From: DATEOR01 sp035273885
Lineage (GTDB): Bacteria > Actinomycetota > Thermoleophilia > Gaiellales > Gaiellaceae
Direction: 5' to 3'
NCBI GenBank assembly: GCA_035273885.1
Contig: DATEOR010000062.1
Location: 1-25,283 of the forward strand
DNA length: 25,283 nt
Numbering within the stretch: position 1 is the stretch's first letter; the number at the start of each line of letters is the position of its first letter. The position numbers were made by a program, and so were the translations under genes. The notes under the pieces are model-generated. The model worked only from the letters and a program-made list of their open reading frames with translations, made no database searches and was not told the origin of the DNA. Shown piece by piece: positions 15,084 through 22,970 of the stretch.

Positions 15084-15492
15084 GCTCTGCGGCGGTGAAC
15101 CAGAGCCCGATCTCGCGCTCGGCGGATTCGGGCGCGTCGGAGCCGTGCACGAGGTTGTCGGGCATGGCGAGCGCGAGGTCGCCGCGAATCGTCCCCGGGG
15201 ACGCGTCGACCGGGTTCGTCGCCCCCATCGTCGTCCGGACGACCTTGATCGCCCCTTCGCCCTCCAGGACGAGCGCGAGCGTCGGCGACGACGTGATGAA
15301 CTCGACGAGCTCCCCGAAGAACGGCTTGTCGACGTGCTCGGCGTAGTGCTTCTCCGCGAGCTCGCGATCGACCTGGACGAGCTTCGCGGCCCGCACGGTC
15401 AGGCCGCGGCCCTCGAAGCGCGCGAGGATCTCGCCGGCCAGGCGACGCTGCATCGCGTCGGGCTTGATGAGAACGAGAGTCTGCTCGGCCAC
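15076..15492 (-). CDS. ndk: nucleoside diphosphate kinase
   Basis: 138 aa. Ndk moves the gamma-phosphate from ATP to NDPs through a phosphohistidine. Motifs: QTLVLIKPDAMQRRL (Lys of the active site), HYAEHVDKPFFGELVEFI, VRTTMGATNP and the catalytic His in NLVHGSDAPESAEREIGLWF. Length is typical. Start GTG 15492, 12 bases after the zinc-ribbon gene. The C-terminus (FTAAELV) overlaps the TTG start of the downstream methyltransferase. Confidence 0.98.
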   Translation of the reverse strand: MAEQTLVLIKPDAMQRRLAGEILARFEGRGLTVRAAKLVQVDRELAEKHYAEHVDKPFFGELVEFITSSPTLALVLEGEGAIKVVRTTMGATNPVDASPGTIRGDLALAMPDNLVHGSDAPESAEREIGLWFTAAELV

Positions 15493-15504
15493 GGCCGAGT
15501 CAGC

Positions 15505-16023
15505 CTAGAGATTTTCGACGGCTCTGGGTGACTCGACGGGCGTTTCGCAGTACGGGCAGACCTGCCACAACGGCTCGAGCGGCGCCTTGCAGCGGCGGCA
15601 GGCTTCCTTCAGCTTCGTCGTGCAGACCGGACACGCGAGGAAGGTCGGCTCGACGACCGCGCGGCAGACCGGGCAGCGCTCGGCAGTCCCGAGCGACTCC
15701 TCCATCGCCTTGATCTCGAGCTCGCGCTCCCGCACCTCCTCGAGGTACTCGGGCGGGCGGAAGAACATGTAGAGGAGCGGGCCCAGGAACGGCGGGAAGA
15801 TCCCCAGCGCGACGGCCATCGCGAGAAGCCAGGGATCCTCGATCCGCCTGCGCGCGTCCTTGTAGACCCAGAAGGCAGACGCGAGCCAGAAGACGACGAG
15901 GAAGAAGAAGAAGACGTTGCGGACCACGAGCCAGACGTCGGAGTCGAAGAAGTCCTTGAATCCTCCGAAGAGGTCGTTGTTCGAATCGGTGGTCGTCTGG
16001 GCCAGAAGCTGCATCGCCGTCAC
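15505..16023 (-). CDS. two-TM protein with C-terminal double zinc ribbon
   Basis: 172 aa from GTG 16023. The N-terminus is hydrophilic, with two membrane helices at about residues 31-54 (WLVVRNVFFFFLVVFWLASA) and 64-88 (LLAMAVALGIFPPFLGPLLY). A short charged helix follows, then four CxxC pairs (C117/C120, C131/C134, C142/C145, C156/C159), typical of a double zinc ribbon. Both termini are probably cytosolic. Function unknown; such ribbons bind protein or nucleic acid. GTG 16023 overlaps the stop of the 37-aa gene as GTGA and a GGAAAG lies 8 bases upstream, so I prefer it to ATG 16014. Confidence 0.85.
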   Translation of the reverse strand: MTAMQLLAQTTTDSNNDLFGGFKDFFDSDVWLVVRNVFFFFLVVFWLASAFWVYKDARRRIEDPWLLAMAVALGIFPPFLGPLLYMFFRPPEYLEEVRERELEIKAMEESLGTAERCPVCRAVVEPTFLACPVCTTKLKEACRRCKAPLEPLWQVCPYCETPVESPRAVENL

Positions 16024-16133
16024 AGAAGGATCTTTCCAACAAGCCACCCGGCGCCAAACGAGAGCGCGACGATCGCCACTAGGACGAACGCGGCGAGCAC
16101 GAAGACGCTGAGCCGCTCTCCAACGCTGCTCAT
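16020..16133 (-). CDS. 37-aa single-TM peptide
   Basis: A short frame, ATG 16133 to TGA 16020. It begins MSSVGERLSVFVLAAFVLVA and ends with GAGWLVGKILL, so a short polar head is followed by a hydrophobic helix and a Lys near the C-terminus. Its ATG overlaps the folC stop (ATGA) and its own stop overlaps the GTG of the zinc-ribbon protein (GTGA). Without it there would be a gap of over 100 bases in an otherwise gapless series. That double overlap is the main evidence that it is real. It may work with the downstream two-TM zinc-ribbon protein; no family is recognised. Confidence 0.65.
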   Translation of the reverse strand: MSSVGERLSVFVLAAFVLVAIVALSFGAGWLVGKILL

Positions 16134-17248
16134 GGTACGGGAGCCTGCGGTCGGACGGCGGCCAGATCGGCGAGCAGATAAAGGGATCCGGTGACGAAGA
16201 GAGCGCCCTCGGGACCGGCGAGCTTCCGCGCCTTCTCGACCGCGCGCGCCGGGTCCTCGACGGTCTCCACGCGGGCGAAGAACCGTCCGGCCTTCGCAGC
16301 CAGATCCCCGGCCGGCAGGGCGCGCGCGCTGGTCGACTCCGTCGCGACGAACGAGTCTCCGAGCGCCGAGAGCGCCGCGAGCATGCCGTCGACGTCCTTG
16401 TCGGCGAGGACCGAGGCGACGACGACGTAGCGGCGAGCCGGCAGGCGGGCGAGCACGTAGCCGACACCCGCAAGGTTGTGGGCGCCGTCCCAGATCTCGA
16501 GCGGTGCATCCCCGACCCGCTCGAGGCGGCCTGGAACGGCGATCTCCTCGGCCGGCGAGGGGTCGACCTGCCCGCCGAGGAACGATTCAGCCGCCGCGAC
16601 CGCGAGCGCGAGGTTGCTTCGCCCGGTCACCACCACTGCGGCGGCTCCCGCCTCACGCGCGAGCCCCTCCCACTCCGGCTCCCCGAGCACCGCTGTCGCG
16701 CCTGGGCCGATCACGGCCAGCTTCTCGAGCGCGATCTCCTCGCGGGTCGAGCCGAGGACGTCGGTGTGGTCGAGGTCGACGTTCGTGAGGACCACGACCG
16801 GGGCGTCGAGCACGTTGGTCGCGTCCAGCCTCCCGCCCAGCCCGGCCTCGACGACGGCTGCCTCGACTCCCGCGGCCGAGAACTCGGCCAGGGCGGCCGC
16901 GGTCAGCGCCTCGAACTGTGTCGCGCCGACGGCCTCTGCAGCGGGCCGGACGCGGCCGAGCGCCGCCTCGACATCGACCGGCTCTCCGTTCACCTGGATG
17001 CGCTCCGACCAGCCCGACACGTGTGGAGACGTGTACGTCCCAATGGTTTTCCCTCCCGCCGCGAGGAGGGCTGCACACATCCGGGTCGTGGTCGTCTTTC
17101 CATTCGTACCGACTACGTGGACGGCCCGGAAGGCCTCCTGGGGATTGCCGAGCTCCGCGAGCAGCCGGCGCATCCGCCCGAGGCCGAACTCCTCCGGCCA
17201 AGGCGAGAGCGCCTCGATCCACGAAACGTTGTCAGCCACCGAGTGCAT
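16130..17248 (-). CDS. folC: folylpolyglutamate / dihydrofolate synthase
   Basis: 372 aa from ATG 17248. FolC is a Mur-ligase-like enzyme that adds glutamate to dihydropteroate and/or folates using ATP. Motifs: P-loop VVGTNGKTTTTR (about 46-57), YTSPHVSGWSERIQVNG, VEAGLGGRLDATNV, the metal-binding TNVDLDHTDVLG, and PGRLERVGDAPLEIWDGAHN in the second domain. It overlaps the end of valS; GTG 17239, with an 8-base overlap, is an equally possible start. The longer open frame upstream is a shadow of valS. valS-folC is a widespread gene pair. Confidence 0.95.
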   Translation of the reverse strand: MHSVADNVSWIEALSPWPEEFGLGRMRRLLAELGNPQEAFRAVHVVGTNGKTTTTRMCAALLAAGGKTIGTYTSPHVSGWSERIQVNGEPVDVEAALGRVRPAAEAVGATQFEALTAAALAEFSAAGVEAAVVEAGLGGRLDATNVLDAPVVVLTNVDLDHTDVLGSTREEIALEKLAVIGPGATAVLGEPEWEGLAREAGAAAVVVTGRSNLALAVAAAESFLGGQVDPSPAEEIAVPGRLERVGDAPLEIWDGAHNLAGVGYVLARLPARRYVVVASVLADKDVDGMLAALSALGDSFVATESTSARALPAGDLAAKAGRFFARVETVEDPARAVEKARKLAGPEGALFVTGSLYLLADLAAVRPQAPVP

Positions 17249-19646
17249 CGAGCTCGCGCCGGTAGCGCTCGAGCTTCTCGCGCTCTCCCGCGACGACGTC
17301 CTCCGGTGCGTTGGCAACGAAGCGCTCGTTCGCCAGCATCCCCTCCGCCCGCGCGATCTCCTGGCGGAGCCGCTCGCGCTCCGCCTCCTCGTTGCCGTTC
17401 GCCTGCACGCGCTCCGGCTTCACCACCGCGGAGAAGATCCGCTCGTCGTCGCCTTCGAGCTGGACGAGCACGCCGCTCCGCCGGAAGATCCCCGCCGCTT
17501 CTTGCACGCGGTCGAGCGCGCCGAGGTCCGAGGCGAAGCGGTCATCCCGCTCCGGCCAGGCCGCGACGATCAGCCGCGATTCGCGGCGGGGGACGTTCGA
17601 CCAGATCTCCTCCGTGACGTGCGGCATGACCGGGTGCAACAGACGGAGCAGCCGCTCGAGTGCGGCGAGGGCCGTGACTGCCGCGTCCTCGTCGCGGTCG
17701 TAGAGGCGCGGCTTGATCGCCTCCGCGTACCAGTCGCAGAAATCGTCGAACGTGAGGCGGTAGAGCGACTGCACGGCGTGCGAGAAGTCGAAGGCCGCGA
17801 GGTCGGACTCCAGCTCCACACGCGTCGCATCGAGCCGGGCGAGGATCCAGCGCTCCGCCGTCTCACGCGGCTCCACGCGCGGCTCGACACCTTCGGCGTT
17901 CGCGAGAATCAGGCGGCTCACGTTCCACAGCTTGTTGGCGAGCTTCCTACCCTCCTCGACCGCGCCGTAGGAGAAGCGCACGTCCTGCGTGGAGGACATC
18001 TTCAGGAGCCCGTAGCGGGTCGCGTCGGCACCGTGGTCGGCGATCACGTCGAGCGGGTCGATCCCGGTGCCGAGGCTCTTCGACATCCGGCGCCCGTCGG
18101 GGGCGAGCACCGTCGAGTGGATGATCACGTCGTGGAACGGCACGTCGCCGATGAGCTCGAGCCCGGAGAAGATCATCCGGTTCTCCCAGAGACGGATGAT
18201 CTCCCGCGCGGTCGTGTTCAGATCGCCCGGGTAGTACGTGCGCAGGTCCTGGGTGTCGTCCGGCCAGCCGAGCGTCGCGAACGGCCAGAGCGCCGATGAG
18301 AACCACGTGTCGAGGACGTCTCCCTCGCGGCGCAGCTCCGTGGAGCCGCATTCGGCGCACGCCTCCGGCTCCGTCTCGGCGACGGTCACGTGGCCGTCCG
18401 GGCAATACCAGACGGGAAGCTGGTGCCCCCACCAAAGCTGGCGGGAGATGTTCCAGTCGGGCGCGTCCGCCAGCGAATCCACCGCGAAGCGATGCTGCGA
18501 CTCGGGGTGGTAGACGACTTTGCGCTCCTCCAGTGCGGCGAGGGCGGGCTTCTTCAGCTCCCCCATGGAGCACCACCACTGGAGCGAGATGAGCGGCTCG
18601 ATGCGCGACTCGCAGCGCTCGCAAAGCGCGACCGAGTGGCGGTAGCTCTCGCGCTTCTCGAGCAGCCCGCGCTCCTTCGCCCAGGCGATTATCCGCTCGC
18701 CGGCCTCCTCCTGGGACAGCCCGGCGAGGTCGCCCGCCTCGTCGTTCATGCGCCCGTCCGCACCGATGACCATCGGCTCGGGAAGCTCGTGCCGCCGACC
18801 GATGTCGAAGTCGAGCGGGTCATGTCCGGGAGTCACCTTGAGCGCCCCCGTGCCGAACTCGGGATCGACCTCCTCGTCGGCGATCACGGGCACATGCCGC
18901 TCGACGTACGGAACGACGACCTCGCGCCCGACGGCAGCGCGATAGCGCTCGTCGTCCGGGTGGACGGCCACCGCGACGTCACCCGGGATCGTGGCCGGCC
19001 TCGCGGTCGCGATCGTGACGCCTCCTTCTCCGTCCACGAACGGATACGTGATGTACGAGAGCGCGTCGTCGACCTCCACGTGAACGAGCTCGAGGTCGGA
19101 GAGCGAGGTCTCGTGGAACGGGCACCAGTTGATGATCCGGTTGTCCTGGTAGATCCAGCCCTTCACGTACAGGTGGACGAAGAAGCGCATCACGGCGCGC
19201 ACGTAGTCCTCGTCCATCGTGAAGCGCTCGCGGCGATAGTCGAGCGAGGCCCCGATACGCCGAAACTGGGTCATGATCGTGCGCCCGTAGAGCCGGAGCC
19301 ACTCCCAGACGCGTGCCTCGAACGCCTCCCGTCCGAGGTCGTGGCGGGTCTTGCCCTCGCGCGCGAGGTCCTTTTCCACGGCGTTCTGGGTCGAGATGCC
19401 GGCGTGGTCGTAGCCGGGCTGGAAGAGAGTGTTGAACCCCTGCATGCGCTTCATGCGGACGAGCGTGTCGGCGAGCGCGAGCTGGAGCGCGTGGCCCATG
19501 TGCAGCTCCCCGGTCACGTTCGGCGGCGGGTGCGCGATGACGAAGGTCGGCCCGCCGCGCCCGGCGTGCGCCTCGTAGAGACCCTCGGCCTCCCAGGTCT
19601 CCTGCCAGCGCTCCTCGACGCCTTCCGGCTTGTACAGCGGCTCCAT
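17232..19646 (-). CDS. valS: valyl-tRNA synthetase
   Basis: 804 aa, class Ia aminoacyl-tRNA synthetase that charges tRNA-Val. The HIGH motif is HMGH (residues 49-52, in PPPNVTGELHMGHALQ) and KMSKS appears as RMSKS (near residue 520, DGRRMSKSLGTGIDP). The CP1 editing domain lies between them, and DWNISRQLWWGHQLPVWYC and a CAEC pair follow. The anticodon-binding helices and a C-terminal coiled-coil arm (ERERLRQEIARAEGML ... LERYRRELDALGG) complete it. It is somewhat shorter than E. coli ValS. Start ATG 19646 opens with MEPLYKPEGVEERW, typical for the family. It follows the response-regulator gene by 10 bases, and TAGAAT 7 bases before the ATG might be a -10 box for a leaderless transcript. Confidence 0.98.
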   Translation of the reverse strand: MEPLYKPEGVEERWQETWEAEGLYEAHAGRGGPTFVIAHPPPNVTGELHMGHALQLALADTLVRMKRMQGFNTLFQPGYDHAGISTQNAVEKDLAREGKTRHDLGREAFEARVWEWLRLYGRTIMTQFRRIGASLDYRRERFTMDEDYVRAVMRFFVHLYVKGWIYQDNRIINWCPFHETSLSDLELVHVEVDDALSYITYPFVDGEGGVTIATARPATIPGDVAVAVHPDDERYRAAVGREVVVPYVERHVPVIADEEVDPEFGTGALKVTPGHDPLDFDIGRRHELPEPMVIGADGRMNDEAGDLAGLSQEEAGERIIAWAKERGLLEKRESYRHSVALCERCESRIEPLISLQWWCSMGELKKPALAALEERKVVYHPESQHRFAVDSLADAPDWNISRQLWWGHQLPVWYCPDGHVTVAETEPEACAECGSTELRREGDVLDTWFSSALWPFATLGWPDDTQDLRTYYPGDLNTTAREIIRLWENRMIFSGLELIGDVPFHDVIIHSTVLAPDGRRMSKSLGTGIDPLDVIADHGADATRYGLLKMSSTQDVRFSYGAVEEGRKLANKLWNVSRLILANAEGVEPRVEPRETAERWILARLDATRVELESDLAAFDFSHAVQSLYRLTFDDFCDWYAEAIKPRLYDRDEDAAVTALAALERLLRLLHPVMPHVTEEIWSNVPRRESRLIVAAWPERDDRFASDLGALDRVQEAAGIFRRSGVLVQLEGDDERIFSAVVKPERVQANGNEEAERERLRQEIARAEGMLANERFVANAPEDVVAGEREKLERYRRELDALGG

Positions 19647-19656
19647 GCGGTTGATT

Positions 19657-20052
19657 CTAGGCCGGGTGCCCGAGCGCCTTGCCGATGGCGGAGACGAGGT
19701 CCGCATAGTCGAACGGCTTGCGGAAGAACGCGTCCACGCCCGCGTCCCAGGCGCGATCGCCCTCGGTCGCCGGGTCACGCGCGCTGATCACGATCACCGG
19801 GACTCCTTCGAGCGCAGGCATGGCCTTCAGCCGCTCCATGACGACGTAACCGTCACCGGCCGGGAGCATGAGGTCGAGGAGGATCAGGTCGGGCCGCTCC
19901 TTCCGCGCCTGGTTGATCGCCGAGATCGCGTCGCCCGCGAAGATCGGCTCGAAGCCGTCCGCCTTCAGGCGATGGCCAAGGAGCTTGCGGATGTCCTGGT
20001 CGTCGTCGACGATGAGGATTCGGGCCGGCACGTTGGCAAGAGTTTGTAGCAT
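19657..20052 (-). CDS. single-domain response regulator (receiver only)
   Basis: 131 aa, one CheY-like receiver domain with no output domain. The acidic pocket is DDD (16-18), the phosphoacceptor is Asp60 (LILLDLMLP), the switch Ser is S90 (VIVISAR) and the conserved Lys is K112 (FRKPF). Such proteins relay phosphate or bind targets directly. No histidine kinase is visible. The start is ATG 20052 or GTG 20031; both precede ARILIVDDD. It diverges from the TPR-cyclase gene with only 19 bases between the two ATGs, so they probably share control. It lies 10 bases before valS. Confidence 0.9.
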   Translation of the reverse strand: MLQTLANVPARILIVDDDQDIRKLLGHRLKADGFEPIFAGDAISAINQARKERPDLILLDLMLPAGDGYVVMERLKAMPALEGVPVIVISARDPATEGDRAWDAGVDAFFRKPFDYADLVSAIGKALGHPA

Positions 20053-20071
20053 TGAACGCGGACTTCCGAGC
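20053..20071. promoter_or_regulatory. very short divergent intergenic region
   Basis: Only 19 bases separate the ATG codons of the response regulator (-) and the TPR-cyclase protein (+), too few for two complete promoters. At least one must lie inside the opposing reading frame, or a start is further downstream (GTG 20031 for the regulator). On the + strand TAGCAT at 20047-20052 is a possible -10 box; no good -35 was found. Confidence 0.25.
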
Positions 20072-21991
20072 ATGAGCAAGGTTCTCGAATCCCCCCTCGA
20101 AGCTGGCCGCGGCGCCGTCAAGCGCCGCGACTGGGATACCGCCTATCCCCTGCTGCAGCAAGCCGACGCAACGAGCGAGCTCGCGGCCGAGGATCTCGAG
20201 CTTCTGGCCGAGGCCGCGCTCTGGGGCGGCCTGTTCAGCGAATACATGGAGGCGAACGAGCGGGCTTACAAGAGCTACGTCGAGGCCGGCAATCTCGCGC
20301 GCGCCGCATACATCGCCACGCTCCTCGCGCACGACTACCGCGCGCAGCTCCAGGCCTCGGTGGCGAGCGGCTGGCTCTCGCGCGCAAAGCGCCACCTCGA
20401 CGAGATCGAGGAAAGTCCCGAGCACGGATACTGGGCGCTACAGCGGTCGCTCGTTGCGCTCGGCGAGCACGACTACGACGACGCGTTCCGCCAGGGGAAG
20501 ACGGCCGAGGAGATCGGCAAGCGCTTCTCGGACCGGAGCCTCGAGATTCGCGGCATCCAACGGCAGGGCGCCGCGCTGCTGGAGAAAGGTGAGGTCGGCG
20601 AGGGCAAGCTGCTCCTCGACGAGGCGAGTGCCGCGGCCCTTGGCGGCGAGCTCGACCCCTATTCGACCCTCGTCGTCTACTGCAACACGATCGGCGCCTG
20701 CCGCGAGGTGTCCGATTTCGACAGCGCGGCGCAGTGGACCGACCGCGCGTCACAGTTCTGCGACGCGAACTCCATGTCTGCGTTCCCGGGCATGTGCCGG
20801 GTGAACTACGCCGAGGTGATGCGCTACAAGGGCCGCTTCGACGAGGCTCAGGAGCTCGCCGGCCAGGCCGGCGAGGAGCTGCGTCAGTGGTGCCCCCGCA
20901 TCGCCGGCGCCGCCTTCTACGAGCTCGGCGAGACGCGCCTCCGACTGGGCGACCTCGCCCAGGCCGAGCAGGCCTTCCGGGAGGCGGACGAGCACGGACA
21001 CAGCCCCGAGCCGGGGCACTCCCTCCTGCGGCTCGCGCGCGGCGACGCAAAGGGCGCCTGGGGCTCGATCCGCCGGCTGCTCGCCGACGACAGCATCGGG
21101 CTCGCCGCCCGCACCACGTTTCTCCCGGCCGGGATCGACGTGGCCGTCGCGGCCGGAGAATTGGACGAAGCCGACACGTACGCCGCCGAGCTGGAGCAAG
21201 CGGCGAACACGTTCGAGACGTCGGCGCTCAAGGCCGCCGCGGCGTACGCCCGCGGCAAGATCGCGCTCGCGCGGGACGATGCCGATCGGGCGGAGTCCTG
21301 CTTCCGGAACGCGCGCACGTTCTGGGAGGCCACCGGTGCGAGCTACGACTCCGCGCGCGCGAGGGAGCAGCGCGGGCTCGCCCTACGAGCGGGAGGAGAC
21401 GAAGACGCTGCGGTCTGGGAGCTCGAGGCTGCCGCGGCCCGCTTCGAGCGCCTCGGGGCCGCCCGCGACGCGGACCGCGTCGCCGAGCATCTCATGCGCG
21501 ACGTCTCGAAGGCCGTCATGAAGACCTTCGTGTTCACGGACATCGTCGGCTCCACCGAGCTCGCCTCGACGCTCGAAGACCGACACTGGAACAACGTCCT
21601 CCGCCGCCACGACGAGACCTTGCGGACGATCTTCTCCGACCACGGCGGCCAGGTCGTCGACCACACAGGCGACGGGTTCTTCGCCGCGTTCGAGGACTCG
21701 GCCGAAGCCATGAAGGCCGCCATCGCGATTCAGCGCGCCATCACGCAGGAGTTCGAGTTCGACCTCCGCATCGGCGTGCACACCGACGGCGCCCTCCAGC
21801 GGGAGGAGAACTACCACGGCAAGGGCGTCCACGCGGCGGCACGGATCGGCGCGGCCGCCGCCGGGCAGGAGATCCTCGCCAGCTTCGACACGATGGCCAA
21901 GCTTCCCCAGTTCAAGACGTCGGACCACCGCGAGATCGCGCTCAAGGGCTTCAAGCACGACGTCCCGGTCTGCGCGGTCGAGTGGCGCTAA
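20072..21991 (+). CDS. TPR-repeat protein with C-terminal class III cyclase domain
   Basis: 639 aa. Residues 1-475 are helical repeats of TPR type (YELGETRLRLGDLAQAEQAF, AYARGKIALARDDADRAESC), likely a protein-interaction platform. Residues ~482-639 form a class III nucleotidyl cyclase domain: metal Asp490 (VFTDIVGSTELAS), metal Asp534 (GGQVVDHTGDGFFAAF), then LRIGVHTDGAL and YHGKGVHAAARIG. The transition-state Arg591 is kept, but the usual Asn (VNxAAR) is His587 and the usual substrate-specifying Lys before GDG is Asp530. I recall similar residues in actinobacterial regulators, so activity is uncertain. There is no signal peptide or membrane helix. It diverges from the receiver gene and is followed by the AhpD-like gene. 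Confidence 0.92.
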   Translation: MSKVLESPLEAGRGAVKRRDWDTAYPLLQQADATSELAAEDLELLAEAALWGGLFSEYMEANERAYKSYVEAGNLARAAYIATLLAHDYRAQLQASVASGWLSRAKRHLDEIEESPEHGYWALQRSLVALGEHDYDDAFRQGKTAEEIGKRFSDRSLEIRGIQRQGAALLEKGEVGEGKLLLDEASAAALGGELDPYSTLVVYCNTIGACREVSDFDSAAQWTDRASQFCDANSMSAFPGMCRVNYAEVMRYKGRFDEAQELAGQAGEELRQWCPRIAGAAFYELGETRLRLGDLAQAEQAFREADEHGHSPEPGHSLLRLARGDAKGAWGSIRRLLADDSIGLAARTTFLPAGIDVAVAAGELDEADTYAAELEQAANTFETSALKAAAAYARGKIALARDDADRAESCFRNARTFWEATGASYDSARAREQRGLALRAGGDEDAAVWELEAAAARFERLGAARDADRVAEHLMRDVSKAVMKTFVFTDIVGSTELASTLEDRHWNNVLRRHDETLRTIFSDHGGQVVDHTGDGFFAAFEDSAEAMKAAIAIQRAITQEFEFDLRIGVHTDGALQREENYHGKGVHAAARIGAAAAGQEILASFDTMAKLPQFKTSDHREIALKGFKHDVPVCAVEWR

Positions 21992-21999
21992 AGACCCGG

Positions 22000-22590
22000 G
22001 TGCCGTTCATCGACCCGATCGACGAGGCCGAGGCCACGGGGAAAGTCGCGGAGCTGTACGAGGAAGACCGGGCCGACGAGGGGTATGTCGCCAACCTGAC
22101 CCGCGCTTTCTCGCACGCGCCCGAGGTGGCCGACGCGTGGGGCTCCCTGATCGTCACCGTTCGCAAACGGATGGATCAGCGGCGCTACGAGCTCGTCAGC
22201 GTCGCGGCCGCCCAGCGCCTGCGAAGCTCGTACTGCATGCTGGCCCACGGAAGCATCCTCGCCACCAAGTTCTATGCCCCCGGGCACGTGGCCCGAATCG
22301 TCTCGGACCGGGCGAACGCCGGTCTCGACGAGACCGATCTCGCCGTCATGGAGCTCGCCGAGAAAGTCGCCGCGGAGGCCACGGCGGTCACGCAGTCCGA
22401 CGTTGACCGGCTGAAGCGCCTGGGGCTCACCGACAGCGAGATCTTCGACATCGTGGCGGCCGCAGCCGCGCGGGCCTTCTTGACGAAGCTGATCGACGGC
22501 CTCGGCTTCCAGCCCGATTCGGCCTACGCCCGGATGGAGCCGGAGCTACGCGACGTGCTCGTCGTCGGCCGGCCGATCGACGACGCCTAG
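22000..22590 (+). CDS. AhpD-like / carboxymuconolactone decarboxylase family protein
   Basis: 196 aa from GTG 22000 (MPFIDPIDEAEATGKVAELY, a typical opening for peroxidase-related CMD-fold proteins); GTG 21982 is a longer alternative overlapping the cyclase gene. The all-helical AhpD core is present: RRYELVSVAAAQRLRSSYCM, LAHG, then LDETDLAVMELAEKVA and LTDSEIFDIVAAAAARAFLT. AhpD enzymes use CxxCxxxH; here only Cys79 and His83 are seen, with Ser76 in the first Cys place, so a disulphide redox cycle looks impossible. The activity is therefore unknown. It is probably cotranscribed with the cyclase gene. Its TAG overlaps the VOC gene's stop on the other strand. Confidence 0.85.
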   Translation: MPFIDPIDEAEATGKVAELYEEDRADEGYVANLTRAFSHAPEVADAWGSLIVTVRKRMDQRRYELVSVAAAQRLRSSYCMLAHGSILATKFYAPGHVARIVSDRANAGLDETDLAVMELAEKVAAEATAVTQSDVDRLKRLGLTDSEIFDIVAAAAARAFLTKLIDGLGFQPDSAYARMEPELRDVLVVGRPIDDA

Positions 22591-22970
22591 CCCGATACGA
22601 GTGCCAGCAGGTTTCCGTCGGGGTCCTTGAACCACGCGGCTTGCATGGTGCCGATCGTGGCAACCCCGTCGACGGTCTTCAGGCTCGGATAGTCGTACTC
22701 CTCGAAGACGACGCCTTGCTCGCGGAGTGCCGCGGCTGTCGCGACGACGTCGTCGACGTCGAAACCGACGAGGTCGTTCGTCCTCCCCTGCGGATCGCCA
22801 GACTCGAAGCAGAGGATCGCTCCGCCCGCGTCGAACCGGACCTCGTCGACCCCGGGCATGATCTCGCGCCGATGGAGCACGCGAAGCCCAAGCGTCCCTT
22901 CGTAGAACGAAATCGTCCGGTCGAGGTCGGCGGACTTGAAGTTCGCGACCAGCCTCGCTCGCCCGAGCAT
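22587..22970 (-). CDS. VOC (glyoxalase/bleomycin-resistance-like) family protein
   Basis: 127 aa, one VOC domain of two beta-alpha-beta-beta-beta modules. The first module is ADLDRTISFYEGTLGLRVLH ... AILCFESG; the second is VGFDVDDVVATAAALREQGV ... AAWFKDPDGNLLALVSG. VOC proteins include glyoxalase I, dioxygenases and binding proteins. The usual metal-ligand His at the first strand and Glu at the last strand are not obvious here (VANF; LLALVS), so a non-catalytic or altered role is possible. ATG 22970 shares its A with the stop of the DUF2652-SRPBCC gene (TGATG). The two stops of the convergent pair fall in one CTAG. Confidence 0.88.
   Translation of the reverse strand: MLGRARLVANFKSADLDRTISFYEGTLGLRVLHRREIMPGVDEVRFDAGGAILCFESGDPQGRTNDLVGFDVDDVVATAAALREQGVVFEEYDYPSLKTVDGVATIGTMQAAWFKDPDGNLLALVSG

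Noticed and set aside
16476..18299. 607-codon + strand frame
   Set aside because: Antisense across folC and valS, both unambiguous. No recognisable domain.
18390..19787. 465-codon + strand frame
   Set aside because: Antisense to valS and the response regulator; no motifs.
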